Source: Parietaria judaica
Lineage: Eukaryota; Streptophyta; Magnoliopsida; Rosales; Urticaceae
DNA: 64,000 nt
Direction: 5' to 3'
NCBI GenBank assembly: GCA_954871525.1
Contig: OX940864.1
Coordinates: forward strand, 12,704,001-12,768,000
Every line of letters begins with the position of its first letter. Position 1 is the first letter of the stretch. The notes under the pieces were generated by a model. The model was not told the origin of the DNA. It worked only from the letters and a program-made list of their open reading frames with translations, and did no database searches. The translations under genes and the position numbers were made by a program. Shown in pieces: positions 35,577 to 44,702 of the stretch.

Positions 35577-36391
35577 TGTAGAGGGGGTTTTTCACCACCC
35601 TTTTCCAGTCACAAAGACATCATCAAATAATAAATAAATAACAACAAATGATGAATATCAATGTTTTATTATAATTTTCCGAAATGAGCTCGGTTTTATT
35701 CTGTTGAATAGCTGGACAGATGAAGGATCATGAGCCTCGGGTTGATTTTCTTCAGTTCTATTACAAGGTTTCTTTCTCTCTTTTTCGGGTCTTTCCCCTC
35801 TCTCTTTTCGAAACCCCCCATCGTGGCGTAATTGAGGCTTCTCTTCTCCTTTTATAGAGTTTACAATTTACATTATGCCCCCTAGCCTTTTTCCCGCCTT
35901 TTCCCTTTTTAATCATTCGCCTCCCAGAGTGATTCGATGGAAGGCATGGCGGATTTCTGCTTTACGTCACTTCCGAGCAGACTGTCATTTGGGTAGGTGG
36001 GCCTCATTAAATGCACATCTCTTCAGCCGTCATTGGGCCCTGCGCCTCGTCGCTGATGCTTCTTATCGGGTAGGTGGGCTTCATTAAATGTACATCTCTT
36101 CAGCCGTCATAGGGCTCTGCGCTGATCATCATGACGAAGTTCCTCGAGACGAGCGTGGTGGGCCGCTTTATCGCAACTTGCTTCTGTGTGGCCGTACTTT
36201 CTCGCAGTTTAACTTACTCGGGAATAATCCTCGTCGGGGATGGGCCCTCGAGCGATGAACCTCCTTGGGGATAATTCTCATCGGGGATGGGCCCTCGAGC
36301 GATGAACTTCTTTGCTGCTTTTCATGTCGTTTGTGGGAAAAACGACACGAAAAGTGTTGAGAGGGAGATTTGACCAAATCCGACCTCAACA
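35577..36391 (-). repeat. 3' LTR (left copy) of the 9.1-kb element
   Basis: 815 bp, TG...CA ended, matching the right LTR. It contains two short internal tandem repeats, one around GATGGGCCCTCGAGCGATGA and one around CATTAAATGCACATCTCTTC. Confidence 0.95.
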
Positions 36392-36412
36392 GTTAGTCCC
36401 CCATTTTGTCAA
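36392..36412 (-). other. Polypurine tract
   Basis: On the minus strand a purine-rich AAAATGGGGGACTAAC lies immediately before the LTR, in the position expected for the plus-strand priming site. Confidence 0.7.
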
Positions 36413-36927
36413 GTGTAAACACTTGGTAAAATAAGCTTAACCGTGGATGGTCAAAGATGTTCGCGAACTCCGTCGACCACTTTAGTGGACACGGTGGCCC
36501 CGATGCAAGTTGTCAGAGAACCTCATCGCAATTTGTCGGATCTTTCGATGGGCTAATATGCGATGAGCTATTTGACGTAAGCAACTTTCGACGAGGAATT
36601 ATCTCCCTCGAGGAACTATGTCTCCCTCGAGGAAGTTTTATTTTTATTTTTTATGAGGATACCGGCGATGGGAATGCCTGCGATGAGCTATTCTCTTATT
36701 GACTTTTGGCATTCCCGACAGTTCCTGTCCCTGGGCCCCATAGCGATTCAGTTTCCCGGAACGTCAGTCTCGAATCCCACGCAAATCTTTTCAGCATTAA
36801 ATGCTGACGCTTCGCACTCGAGTATTTTTGGGATATACAACGGCTCAACTGTCTCCACCGTTGATGTCTTTCGTACGCTTTGAATCTGGACCAAACGCGT
36901 TGGTTCGCCTCCCTTCATTTCTTTCCT

Positions 36928-36933
36928 TATAAA
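36928..36933 (+). promoter_or_regulatory. TATA box of the antisense gene inside the LTR element
   Basis: TATAAA within CCTTATAAATTC, 132 bp before the ATG at 37065 and oriented opposite to the element's own transcription. It suggests an internal, independent promoter. Confidence 0.55.
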
Positions 36934-37064
36934 TTCGACGTCCCGCCTTCTTCAGATATCTTCCGAAACAACTTTTCCTGAACCTCCTTGTGATTTTCAC
37001 CCAGCAATTCTCTTTCTCTCATTCATCTTCCGGATTTCTTCCTTCTGTGTTCCCAAATATTCCG

Positions 37065-37835
37065 ATGGCTTCTCCCGATGTTGGTCCGATCTTTAAGACG
37101 CGGAGCCCTCTCTCCATTATGACTGAGGAGAGGTTAGCAGTTGTCAAGGAACAGTATGTCGATTCCGAGCTTTTCCCGGCACGCCTCCCTTATGAAGGTG
37201 AACTTGCCGACACCCCCAGGAACGAATACGTCTGTGTTTACGAATCATTCTTCAAGACCGCCGGCCTTCGTTTTCCGGTGCCGAATTTGATCGTGACGTT
37301 CCTCTACGCCTTCAGGGTTCCTATCGCTCAGGTGAGCCCTAACACTATCCGCTTCCTAGTGTGTACACTTGCCATCGCCTGCGAGCAGAAAGTCGAACTT
37401 ACCCTTGAAGACTTGATGCGTATCTTCAAGTTGTCGAGGAATCCAAAGAATCTGGGCCGGTTTTCCCTCTCCTATCGCGTCTCCCTCTCCCATCGTGTTC
37501 GGGGCCATATTCTCGAGAATACACCCTCGAATGAATCCGGCTGGGAGAACCGCTATTTCTTCGTGAAGGTAGACCGCACTACTTTCGGTCCCAACCACAA
37601 GTTTCTGCCGAGGCAATGGGTCCCCGAGGGGATAGATCTCCCCCGGTATAGACCTGAGGAAGGTGGGGAAGCCGAGGCACGTTTTAACAAGATCCACCAG
37701 GCCCTCCTCGCCAACCCTCGTCGGGACTGGAGCAAGGATTTTGGGGGTCAGCGCCTCGTGAAATCTGGAGTTTATCAGCTGGTCCGGGTTCACGGGCCTT
37801 CCCCAGATACTCTTCTTCCGGTGGGATTTTCTTGA
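37065..37835 (+). CDS. Antisense ORF A: putative gypsy-type transposon domain (PF04195-like)
   Basis: 256 residues from the first good ATG (37065), antisense to the element. The part with YVCVYESFFKTAGLRFPVPN, VTFLYAFRVPIAQVSPNTIR and ENRYFFVKVDRTTFG resembles the plant domain named putative gypsy type transposon (Transposase_28). This domain is common in plant repeats, and its biochemical role is unknown. The frame ends at a TGA (37833-37835), but the same frame stays open on the far side for another 2.3 kb. A C-to-T change at a CpG (TCTCGA to TCTTGA) would explain the stop, so A and B are probably one gene. Family assignment is from memory of the pattern. Confidence 0.7.
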   Translation: MASPDVGPIFKTRSPLSIMTEERLAVVKEQYVDSELFPARLPYEGELADTPRNEYVCVYESFFKTAGLRFPVPNLIVTFLYAFRVPIAQVSPNTIRFLVCTLAIACEQKVELTLEDLMRIFKLSRNPKNLGRFSLSYRVSLSHRVRGHILENTPSNESGWENRYFFVKVDRTTFGPNHKFLPRQWVPEGIDLPRYRPEEGGEAEARFNKIHQALLANPRRDWSKDFGGQRLVKSGVYQLVRVHGPSPDTLLPVGFS

Positions 37836-37886
37836 ACGCCCGTGCCGGAAGGGTCTCCTGTGGAGCGGAGGAAAACTGCTCCAAAA

Positions 37887-40187
37887 ATGAAGAAGAGATC
37901 CAAGCTGGATCTCGTCGAGAAGAAAAGGAAAATCCCCTTCGGGGGCGAGGAGACCGTCCAGGAACCGCCAGATTCTCAGGTGCGATCAGCCGCTCCTCGC
38001 TTCTTGGGCCTTACCCCTCGAGGGGGTAATTCATCGGGCAAGAGGCCTCTCGAGGATACTTGCGACGAGCGGCACTCGGAGTTAAGGTCGGACCCCAACA
38101 CTCTGCGTTCTTCGGATACTCATCGTCCCCCGACGAGGTCTCCTCGAGGAGATACGGGCTTGCCTGCTCCTCGTCCTTCGAAGGAGACTTCCCAAGCTGA
38201 TACTTCTTTGGGCAGACGGCCAGCCGGAGAGACACCCGACGCCCCTCCCGTGAAGAGGGTTAAGGTTTCCGATCCGACCACCGAGCGCCGAATCGCTACT
38301 CCTGCTCGAGAGGCTGTGACGGAAAACTCGGGCCTTGAGCCGCCGAGTGGGAGCGAGGCGACGGAGAATACGCCGAGCGGAGGAGAACCGTCTTCGAGGG
38401 CAAGAGATGGCTTCGACGAAGATTTCGACGATCTCGCCGTAGTGCCACCTGCCTCTCCTCGGGAAATGCAGCGAATTTCTCCTCGCCTTGAGGAAAATCT
38501 AGACCCCCTGCAGGCCTCTTCTCACTGTGAGGAATATCGTGCTTCCTGCCAGGAGCTTCCTCCTCCGCCATCCGGGGAGATTCCTGCCGGAGCTGTGCGG
38601 GAATCCGCCGTCGACCTTACGCCTTCAAAACCGACATCTGTCGAGGATCGGGGACACGTTGTCCCCACCGGGCAAGAAGGAAAACAAGGAGAGGCTACTG
38701 GGCTTGCTGAGCCGTTGAAGGGTACTGGTGAAGCCCCCGAGCTCGCTGAGCAAGGAGCGGGGCGAGGAGACTTCATCGAGCCAGTACGGCAAGAAGGGAA
38801 TCATGATGGGATCTCCGAGTTTGCCGACCATAGGTCCGTTCAGGAAGGAGCTCCTTCTGAGCCTCCCGAGCCGGTGGTTTCCTCCGGCGCTCCCATCGCC
38901 GATGTTTCGGGGAATTTGGTAGCTGCGGCAGTTTCTGGGCCGGGCAGTGATGCCAACCTCCAAGTGTCTCTCGCTCCTCCCTCCGATACTCTCGTAGTGC
39001 CTTCGTGGAGTGCTATCTCTCCGCGTCGGGACATGTCTCCTCTTCCAGAAGTTCCGGTGCCGTCTTCCCCTTCGCTGTTTGCCGGTAAGGCGTTTGCCTC
39101 GAGAGCGCTGCTCCAAGATCGCTTCCCGTCCACGCCATCTCCGAGCGGGACTTCCGAGGAATGGGGGGTTTACTCTTCTGCGGCGTGCAAGGGTTTGTCC
39201 TTGGGAGCTACGGGCGATCAAGAGCTCTACGAGCCTCTCGACGAGACTGCGGGGTATCACGAGGGGACCGCGCTCTTCTTCCGGGCCCTGGCGCGATTTA
39301 ATGACATGATCGTCTGCGAGAAGCAGTCTGTCATCAAGGCCGAGAGAGAAGCCTTGGCGGCAAATGAGCAGCTCGCAGTTCTCCGGGGTCAGCTCGAGAT
39401 TTCTTGTCGTCGTGAGCGGGAAAGCCGAGAACGGGCCGCGGAACTCTCCTCAGACCTCGACGAAGTCCGAAACGCGATGGAGCTGGAAATCTCGCTCCGC
39501 CGGGTCGCTGAAGCCGAGCTCGCGGAGTACAAGAATTCCTTGGCTGCCAGGGAAGAGTCCCTCAATGCAGAGCAGGAGCGTTTTCGCCGGAGGGACTCGG
39601 AACTCTCTGAGAAGTTGGAGCGCTCTCGCCGACGTAAGGCAGAGCTCTCTGAGGAGCTTCGAATAAAGGCTCAACGTCTTGCTCGAATCGGTGCGGCTAT
39701 CGATACGCCTCCCGATGAAGAGGATCGCCTGGTTGCTCGGGTTAGGGCTGTGCTTAGGGAGCTCGTCGCGGGCAAAGAGGAGGCGAAGACTGAGGCAGCC
39801 GAAGAGCGTCACGGTCGGGAGCGCTTATTTGAAAGTGCCCAAGCCAAGCTGAAAAGTGCCTCAGAGAGGTTTGAATTTCTCAACCAGGCTGTCAGTGCCA
39901 ACCGCCGGGCCGCAGCTTACCAAGCCAACATCCGTCTGGCGGAGAGAATTCCTCTTACGGCGACTATCGAGGGTCTTAAGACCCGTTTGCCGAAATGGCG
40001 TGAGCTTCACGCTGCGCATCAGGGCGAGGTGAGCGAGCTGGAGAAGAAAGCCGCTGGAGACCCCAATTCTCCGCCGCTATCCCCCTGCAAGCCGCCGGAT
40101 ATTGACAGGCGTCGGGTAGAGGACCTTCTTCCGGAGGGTAACACCCTCGAGCCCTCCTCGCGCGGCGAATATGGCTCGAACATCTAG
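37887..40187 (+). CDS. Antisense ORF B: disordered plus coiled-coil protein
   Basis: Frame open from 37836 to 40187, first ATG at 37887, in the same frame as ORF A. The N-terminal half is low-complexity and rich in Pro, Ser, Glu and Arg (probably disordered). The C-terminal half, from about 39240, is a long heptad-like coiled coil (e.g. ELSEKLERSRRRKAELSEEL) ending in LEKKAAGDPNSPPLSPCKPP. No enzyme motif is visible. A phase-0 splice donor (GTAGAG at 40116) could join it to the acceptor at 40421-40424 in front of ORF C. Proteins with the ORF A domain often have such coiled-coil tails. Function unknown. Confidence 0.6.
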   Translation: MKKRSKLDLVEKKRKIPFGGEETVQEPPDSQVRSAAPRFLGLTPRGGNSSGKRPLEDTCDERHSELRSDPNTLRSSDTHRPPTRSPRGDTGLPAPRPSKETSQADTSLGRRPAGETPDAPPVKRVKVSDPTTERRIATPAREAVTENSGLEPPSGSEATENTPSGGEPSSRARDGFDEDFDDLAVVPPASPREMQRISPRLEENLDPLQASSHCEEYRASCQELPPPPSGEIPAGAVRESAVDLTPSKPTSVEDRGHVVPTGQEGKQGEATGLAEPLKGTGEAPELAEQGAGRGDFIEPVRQEGNHDGISEFADHRSVQEGAPSEPPEPVVSSGAPIADVSGNLVAAAVSGPGSDANLQVSLAPPSDTLVVPSWSAISPRRDMSPLPEVPVPSSPSLFAGKAFASRALLQDRFPSTPSPSGTSEEWGVYSSAACKGLSLGATGDQELYEPLDETAGYHEGTALFFRALARFNDMIVCEKQSVIKAEREALAANEQLAVLRGQLEISCRRERESRERAAELSSDLDEVRNAMELEISLRRVAEAELAEYKNSLAAREESLNAEQERFRRRDSELSEKLERSRRRKAELSEELRIKAQRLARIGAAIDTPPDEEDRLVARVRAVLRELVAGKEEAKTEAAEERHGRERLFESAQAKLKSASERFEFLNQAVSANRRAAAYQANIRLAERIPLTATIEGLKTRLPKWRELHAAHQGEVSELEKKAAGDPNSPPLSPCKPPDIDRRRVEDLLPEGNTLEPSSRGEYGSNI

Positions 40188-40424
40188 GCTTTATCTCCTC
40201 CGGAGCCCGCGGTATAAGACGGCCCTTTCCGAGTTTTTTCTTTCTTTTGTTGCGAAAAATTCGTTTGTTTTCAATGTTTAAGTCTTTCTTTGGTGACTCT
40301 TTGTAATTTCTTTTTCTTTTGACGATGAATGAACTCTCTTTGTAATCTCCTGTAATGATATTATATCTCTTTATCGCGCCTTACTATATCTTTTCGTATC
40401 CGTACCTTAAGTTCTCCTTCTCAG

Positions 40425-41381
40425 GCCGAGGTTGATCTTGCGAGGGGATCTCTGGAGGAGGAAATTTCCCTCCGTAAGGATGCTGAGATGAAGTTTGAGG
40501 AACGTACTGCCGAGCGCGATGAGAGCAGACGTCTTCTTGCTATTGCTGAGGAATCTCTTATCGAGGAGCGGGGACGTTATCGTCGATGCGAGGAGAATCT
40601 GATAGAACGACTTCGGCAGTTGGACGGACGTCAAACTCGGATTGCTGAGGCTATCGATTTGCTTCCTGGTCAGGAAGAGCATATCTCTTTCTGGATCCGA
40701 GATGCGATGAAGAAACTGACCGATGACCGTGATGCAGCAAAGGGCGAGGCGATCGAAGAGCAATTTGCTCGGACGCGCGTTTTCACTGCTGCGACGGACA
40801 AGCTGGCGCGTGCCTTTGACAGATTAGGTGCTCTCGAGGCGTCTGCTAGAATTAATCGCGCATTGGGCGGCGTCCTCGCGAGTATTCGGCTTGTCGAGAA
40901 GAATCCTCGTCGCTCGACCCTTGGTGAGATCCGGCAGAAGGAGCTGCCATCGTGGCGAAGACTGGAGAAGGAGTACCGGTCCGAGCTGGCTGAGTTAGAG
41001 AAGAAGGCCGCCGGCGATCCCGCCTCTCCTCCACTCTCCCCTTGCGCCCCTCGCGCCGTGGTACGGGGTAGTTTTAGCTTAGAAACTTGTAACTCCCCTT
41101 TCCCTTCTTGGGTTTGTCCGATTTTTCTTGAGTTTGCTCATCTTTTAGCCGTACGTTGTGTTCATATTTCCTCTTTTCAGGTTCGTCCAGAATCTGAGCT
41201 CCTCGACTTCGCAAAGCCTTCCTTGAGCCTAATTGCGCAGTTTCCCGACGAAGATCCCGCGCGCTTGGCCGTTATGGAGGAGATAGTTGAGGATGTTCTT
41301 CGTCGAAGCTGCGATACTTTCCTAGGGGAAATTGCCGATGCGGTGCTCGGCCACAATTTCGTTGACGACGACGTAGCTTAA
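40425..41381 (+). CDS. Antisense ORF C: diverged duplicate of the ORF B tail, likely last exons
   Basis: Opens after a TCTCAG acceptor (40419-40424) in the same frame as A and B; first ATG 40488. Its coiled coil parallels ORF B segment by segment: EEISLRK matches LEISLRR, RIAEAIDLLPGQEEH matches RIGAAIDTPPDEEDR, and LEKKAAGDPASPPLSPC matches LEKKAAGDPNSPPLSPC. So part of the gene was duplicated in tandem. Bases 41061-41180 look like a 120-nt intron (GTACGG...TTTTCAG) that keeps the frame. The rest encodes an acidic helix (PARLAVMEEIVEDVLRR) before the TAA. Role unknown. Confidence 0.6.
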   Translation, partial: AEVDLARGSLEEEISLRKDAEMKFEERTAERDESRRLLAIAEESLIEERGRYRRCEENLIERLRQLDGRQTRIAEAIDLLPGQEEHISFWIRDAMKKLTDDRDAAKGEAIEEQFARTRVFTAATDKLARAFDRLGALEASARINRALGGVLASIRLVEKNPRRSTLGEIRQKELPSWRRLEKEYRSELAELEKKAAGDPASPPLSPCAPRAVVRGSFSLETCNSPFPSWVCPIFLEFAHLLAVRCVHISSFQVRPESELLDFAKPSLSLIAQFPDEDPARLAVMEEIVEDVLRRSCDTFLGEIADAVLGHNFVDDDVA

Positions 41382-41639
41382 TTATGAACTTGATTTCCTG
41401 GTAGAAATTATTGTAGGCATTTTTTTTGTAAAGACAACTTTTACTGTGATATTCTTCTGTAGACTATGCTTTGAATCAATCTGAATAACAATTTAATTTC
41501 GCGCCTTTCCTTTCATTTTTTTATATAATCGCTTATAAGTGAGATGTATATCTCCTCCTCTCCTCTTGGGAAGAAAAGTTAAGTTTATTCTTTTATCGGC
41601 AATATTTATTTCACTCCTTGTTCGGTCATCACACCGAGC

Positions 41640-42215
41640 AGCTTTTTCGTAGGCACTCTCGTCCCTTTTAATTCTTGCTCGGCACTCTCGCCGTGGGCAC
41701 TCTCGCCTCTTTTAATTCTTGCTCGGCACTCTCGCCGGGGGCACTCTCGCCTCTTTTAATTCTTGGTCGGCATTCTCGCCGGGGGCACTCTCGCCTCTTT
41801 TAATTCTTGCTCGGCACTGTCGCCGGGGGCACTCTCGCCTCTTTTAATTCTTGCTCGGCACTCTCGCCGTGGGCACTCTCGCCTCTTTTAATTCTTGCTC
41901 GGCACTCTCGCCTTTTTTTAATTCTTGCTCGGCACTCTCGCCGGGGGCACTCTCGCCTCTTTTAATTCTTGCTCGGCACTCTCGCCGGGGGCACTCTCGC
42001 CCTTTTAATTCTTGCTCGGCACTCTCGCCTTTTTTTAATTCTTGCTCGGCACTATCGCCGGGGGCACTCTCGCCTCTTTTAATTCTTGCTTGGCACTCTC
42101 GCCGTGTATATTTCCTCGGCTCTCTAGCCAGACCGGGCTTGCTCGGCACCCTTAGCCGTATATAGGGTCTCGACATGTTTTACCGGACCGGGCTTGCTCG
42201 GCACCCTTAGCCGTA
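41640..42215. repeat. Minisatellite, ~45-bp unit, about 12 copies
   Basis: Units built from GCACTCTCGCC, TCTTTTAATTCTTGCTC and GGCACTCTCGCCGGGG repeat head to tail with small indels. A diverged 3' part (CTTGCTCGGCACCCTTAGCC, two copies) runs into a TATATA microsatellite at 42215-42250. It separates the convergent antisense and F-box genes. Open frames across it are repeat artefacts. Confidence 0.9.
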
Positions 42216-42477
42216 TATATGATGTATATATATATGTATATATATATAGATTTTTTTTTTAAAATGGTACTTTTCCCGAGCAGAGTTGCATACACCCTTT
42301 GCCAACTTTATAAATTTGCTCGCTCCTTAATGAACAAAAGAAAAACAAACACATATCGGTATTAAAAACAAAGCCAAACAAACTTCTACCACCTAATATA
42401 ATCTACTAATGGTTACAAAGAGGTGGCCACTCCGATCCTCTCCTCGCACCAAGCAGCGTACGAGCTTTACTCCGGGC

Positions 42478-43359
42478 TCACTCTTCCTCGACGATCGAGC
42501 AGGCCGTCGTTACGACCTTCTCCAGGGAGTCTAAGCTGGTGCGCCTGAAATTACATTCCGTGCAGAGGTGGGTGTACCACGTGGTACCGAGGATGTAGCA
42601 TGACCTGCAAAAACCGCAAGCACCACTACCTCGGCGTCGGCCAAAACACGGCGGGCGGACGGAGTCTCCCGCTCGCACCTTCATGCTCTTCTCGTAGACA
42701 AAAGCGTTTCTGTCGCACCTCCGGCAGAACTCTATGTCGAGCAGTCGACCGCGTGGGGCGGGCGCCTGCTGCTCGGGGTAATCGGTTGGGTTTCCCGCCC
42801 TGAGCAGCGGGGGAAGGTCTTCGAGTTTGGCCCTGGGAAATAGCCCGTTGACCCTTAAGAATTTTATCCCGTGCTTGATGGTGGACAGGTTGTTGACCAC
42901 GTCGTCTAAGGTGATTCGGTGGCAGCGAGGCAGGCATAGTTTTACGAGCGTCGGGTTGTCCTGCAGAATTGTCTTCAACACGGCGTTGGTGACCTCGAAG
43001 CACCCATCCAGCGTTAAAGTCTCCATCTTCCCTTGAGATCTCCTTGCCAGCCTCAGGAGATTGTCGTCTTCCATCCGCTCGCTCAACGGGTTGTAGATGC
43101 TGATGTTGCGCCACAGAAGGCTGTTTCCCCGAACCTCGTCGCGCAATGAAGTGCATACCATCTCCACCGCGAGGAGCTCCTCGGGCATAAGATATGGCAG
43201 GACCATTTCCAACGCGGGGTGTGGTTCACCCGGTACTCTTAGCTCCTCCTGGTCCCGCAGGCTTTCCGTGGTGTCTTCCTTGGGCCATTCCCAATCTTCA
43301 TCCACTATCCTCTCTGACTCGTCTATGTAGCTTTGGCCAACTTCTTCCCTGAGCGCCAT
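42478..43359 (-). CDS. SKIP14-like F-box protein captured in the LTR element
   Basis: Intact frame of 293 residues from ATG 43359, in the sense direction of the element. The F-box is at about residues 48-85 (HPALEMVLPYLMPEELLAVE, then CTSLRDEVRGNSLLWRNI). Leucine-rich repeat-like segments follow (METLTLDGCFEVTNAVLKTI, LVKLCLPRCHRITLDDVVNN, IKFLRVNGLF). A Cys-rich zinc-binding-like tail comes last (DIEFCRRCDRNAFVYEK, then CGFCRSC and CTEC). This order matches plant SKIP14-type F-box proteins, which bind SKP1 in SCF ubiquitin ligases, though this copy is shorter at the N-terminus. A TATAAAA (complement of 43537-43543) lies about 180 bp upstream, and a TTACAG|G acceptor near 43386 suggests a leader intron. 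A longer 371-residue frame from 43593 is possible but starts upstream of that TATA box. Confidence 0.85.
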   Translation of the reverse strand: MALREEVGQSYIDESERIVDEDWEWPKEDTTESLRDQEELRVPGEPHPALEMVLPYLMPEELLAVEMVCTSLRDEVRGNSLLWRNISIYNPLSERMEDDNLLRLARRSQGKMETLTLDGCFEVTNAVLKTILQDNPTLVKLCLPRCHRITLDDVVNNLSTIKHGIKFLRVNGLFPRAKLEDLPPLLRAGNPTDYPEQQAPAPRGRLLDIEFCRRCDRNAFVYEKSMKVRAGDSVRPPCFGRRRGSGACGFCRSCYILGTTWYTHLCTECNFRRTSLDSLEKVVTTACSIVEEE

Positions 43360-43861
43360 TTCTTTTTTGTATGCTTTCTCGACCTGTAACGTGAAAATAC
43401 TAACAAAAAACTGGTTTCGGAGTAAGGAAAGGACTTTTATTCTCTGGGTGGAAAGATTTGTACTTATCTGAGAGTTAACCGAATTCGTTTTTACTTCCGC
43501 AGACTTGTTCTCCTTGGTCCTCTCCAAACTTCCCATTTTATAGCCGCCGATTGTTTCGCACGCGTCTCTTCGTATTCCCTGTTTCGCTGTCACTTCATGA
43601 CGCTTCGGGAGTCACCCCGACTCCTTGATACGCGTGCGCTTCTTTTCCCGATTAACCGTCTATACGTCTACCTCTCTTAAGCGCAAGGAGTCCGTACGTC
43701 TCCCCTTCTTACGTCACTCCTGCCCCTTGAGTTGCCTCCTTGGGTTATGCTCGCTGTTTTCGCGCGCTCAGTCACCACCTCGAGCACGCTGCTGACGATG
43801 GTGTCGTTTAATGACGTCATGCTCCTCCAAATTCCTGGCTGTGAGTTAGAAAGAAAACAAA

Positions 43862-43879
43862 GCCCCTCGGTGGGCGCCA
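43862..43879 (-). other. Primer binding site of the 9.1-kb LTR element
   Basis: Minus strand TGGCGCCCACCGAGGGGC, three bases from the right LTR. TGGCGCC-type sites are used by several plant Ty3/gypsy groups. It sets the element's direction to minus. Confidence 0.8.
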
Positions 43880-43882
43880 AAC

Positions 43883-44697
43883 TGTAGAGGGGGTTTTTCA
43901 CCACCCTTTTCCAGTCACAAAGACATCATCAAATAATAAATAAATAACAACAAATGATGAATATCTATGTTTTATTATAATTTTCCGAAATGAGCTCGGT
44001 TTTCTTCCGTTGAATAGCTGGACAGATGAAGGATCATGAGCCTCGGGTTGATTTTCTTCCGTTCTATTACAAGGTTTCTTTCTCTCTTTTTTGGGTCTTT
44101 CCTCTCTCTCTTTTCGAAACCCCCCCTCCTGGCGTAATTGAGGCTTCTCTTCTCCTTTTATAGAGTTTACAATTTACATTATGCCCCCTAGCCTTTTTCC
44201 CGCCTTTTCCCTTTTTAATCATTCGCCTCCCAGAGTGATTCGATGGAAGGCATGGCAGATTTCTGCTTTACGTCGCTTCCGAGCAGACTGTCATTTGGGT
44301 AGGTGAGCCTCATTAAATGCACATCTCTTCATCCGTCATTGGGCCCTGCGCCTCGTCGCTGATGCTTCTTATCGGGTAGGTGGGCTTCATTAAATGCACA
44401 TCTCTTCAGCCGTCATAGGGCTCTGCGCTGATCATCATGACGAAGTTCCTCGAGACGAGCGTGGTGGGCCGCTTTATCGCAACTTGCTTCTGTGTGGCCG
44501 TGCTTTCTCGCAGTTTAACTTACTCGGGAATAATCCTCGTCGGGGATGGGCCCTCGAGCGATGAACCTCCTTGGGGATAATCCTCATCGGGGATGGGCCC
44601 TCGAGCGATGAACTTCTTTGCTGCTTTTCATGTCGTTTGTGGGAAAAACGACACGAAAAGTGTTGAGAGGGGGATTTGACCAAATCCGACCTCAACA
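43883..44697 (-). repeat. 5' LTR (right copy) of the 9.1-kb element
   Basis: 815 bp, same length as the left LTR with about 17 substitutions by eye, and followed by the target duplication ACGAC. Confidence 0.95.
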
Positions 44698-44702
44698 ACG
44701 AC

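Larger units (their letters stand above)
35577..44697 (-). mobile_element. Complete non-autonomous LTR retrotransposon (9.1 kb) with captured F-box gene and antisense gene
   Basis: Two 815-bp LTRs (35577-36391 and 43883-44697) begin TGTAGAGG and end CCTCAACA. They are flanked by a perfect 5-bp target duplication ACGAC (35572-35576 and 44698-44702). On the minus strand a primer site TGGCGCCCACCGAGGGGC follows the right LTR, and a purine-rich AAAATGGGGGA precedes the left LTR, so transcription of the element runs right to left. There is no gag, protease, reverse transcriptase or integrase. Instead it holds a SKIP14-like gene (sense), a 45-bp minisatellite and a long antisense coding region. About 17 differences between the LTRs by eye indicate a fairly recent insertion. 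The primer site style suggests a Ty3/gypsy Tat-like parent. Confidence 0.93.

Noticed and set aside
38000..39812. Minus-strand open frames (up to 211 residues) opposite antisense ORF B
   Set aside because: GC-rich shadow frames. ORF B on the plus strand has the coherent coiled coil.
41844..42176. Open frames through the 45-bp minisatellite; CRISPR-like look of the array
   Set aside because: Units are contiguous with no unique spacers, and the genome is a plant. They are repeat artefacts.
42626..43156. 176-residue alternative frame on the minus strand within the SKIP14-like gene
   Set aside because: A frame-shifted shadow; the F-box and Cys-rich tail are in the main frame.
42478..43593. Longer 371-residue start for the SKIP14-like protein
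   Set aside because: The upstream 78 codons lie across a TATA box (43537-43543) and an intron acceptor and have no family-like sequence, so ATG 43359 is preferred.
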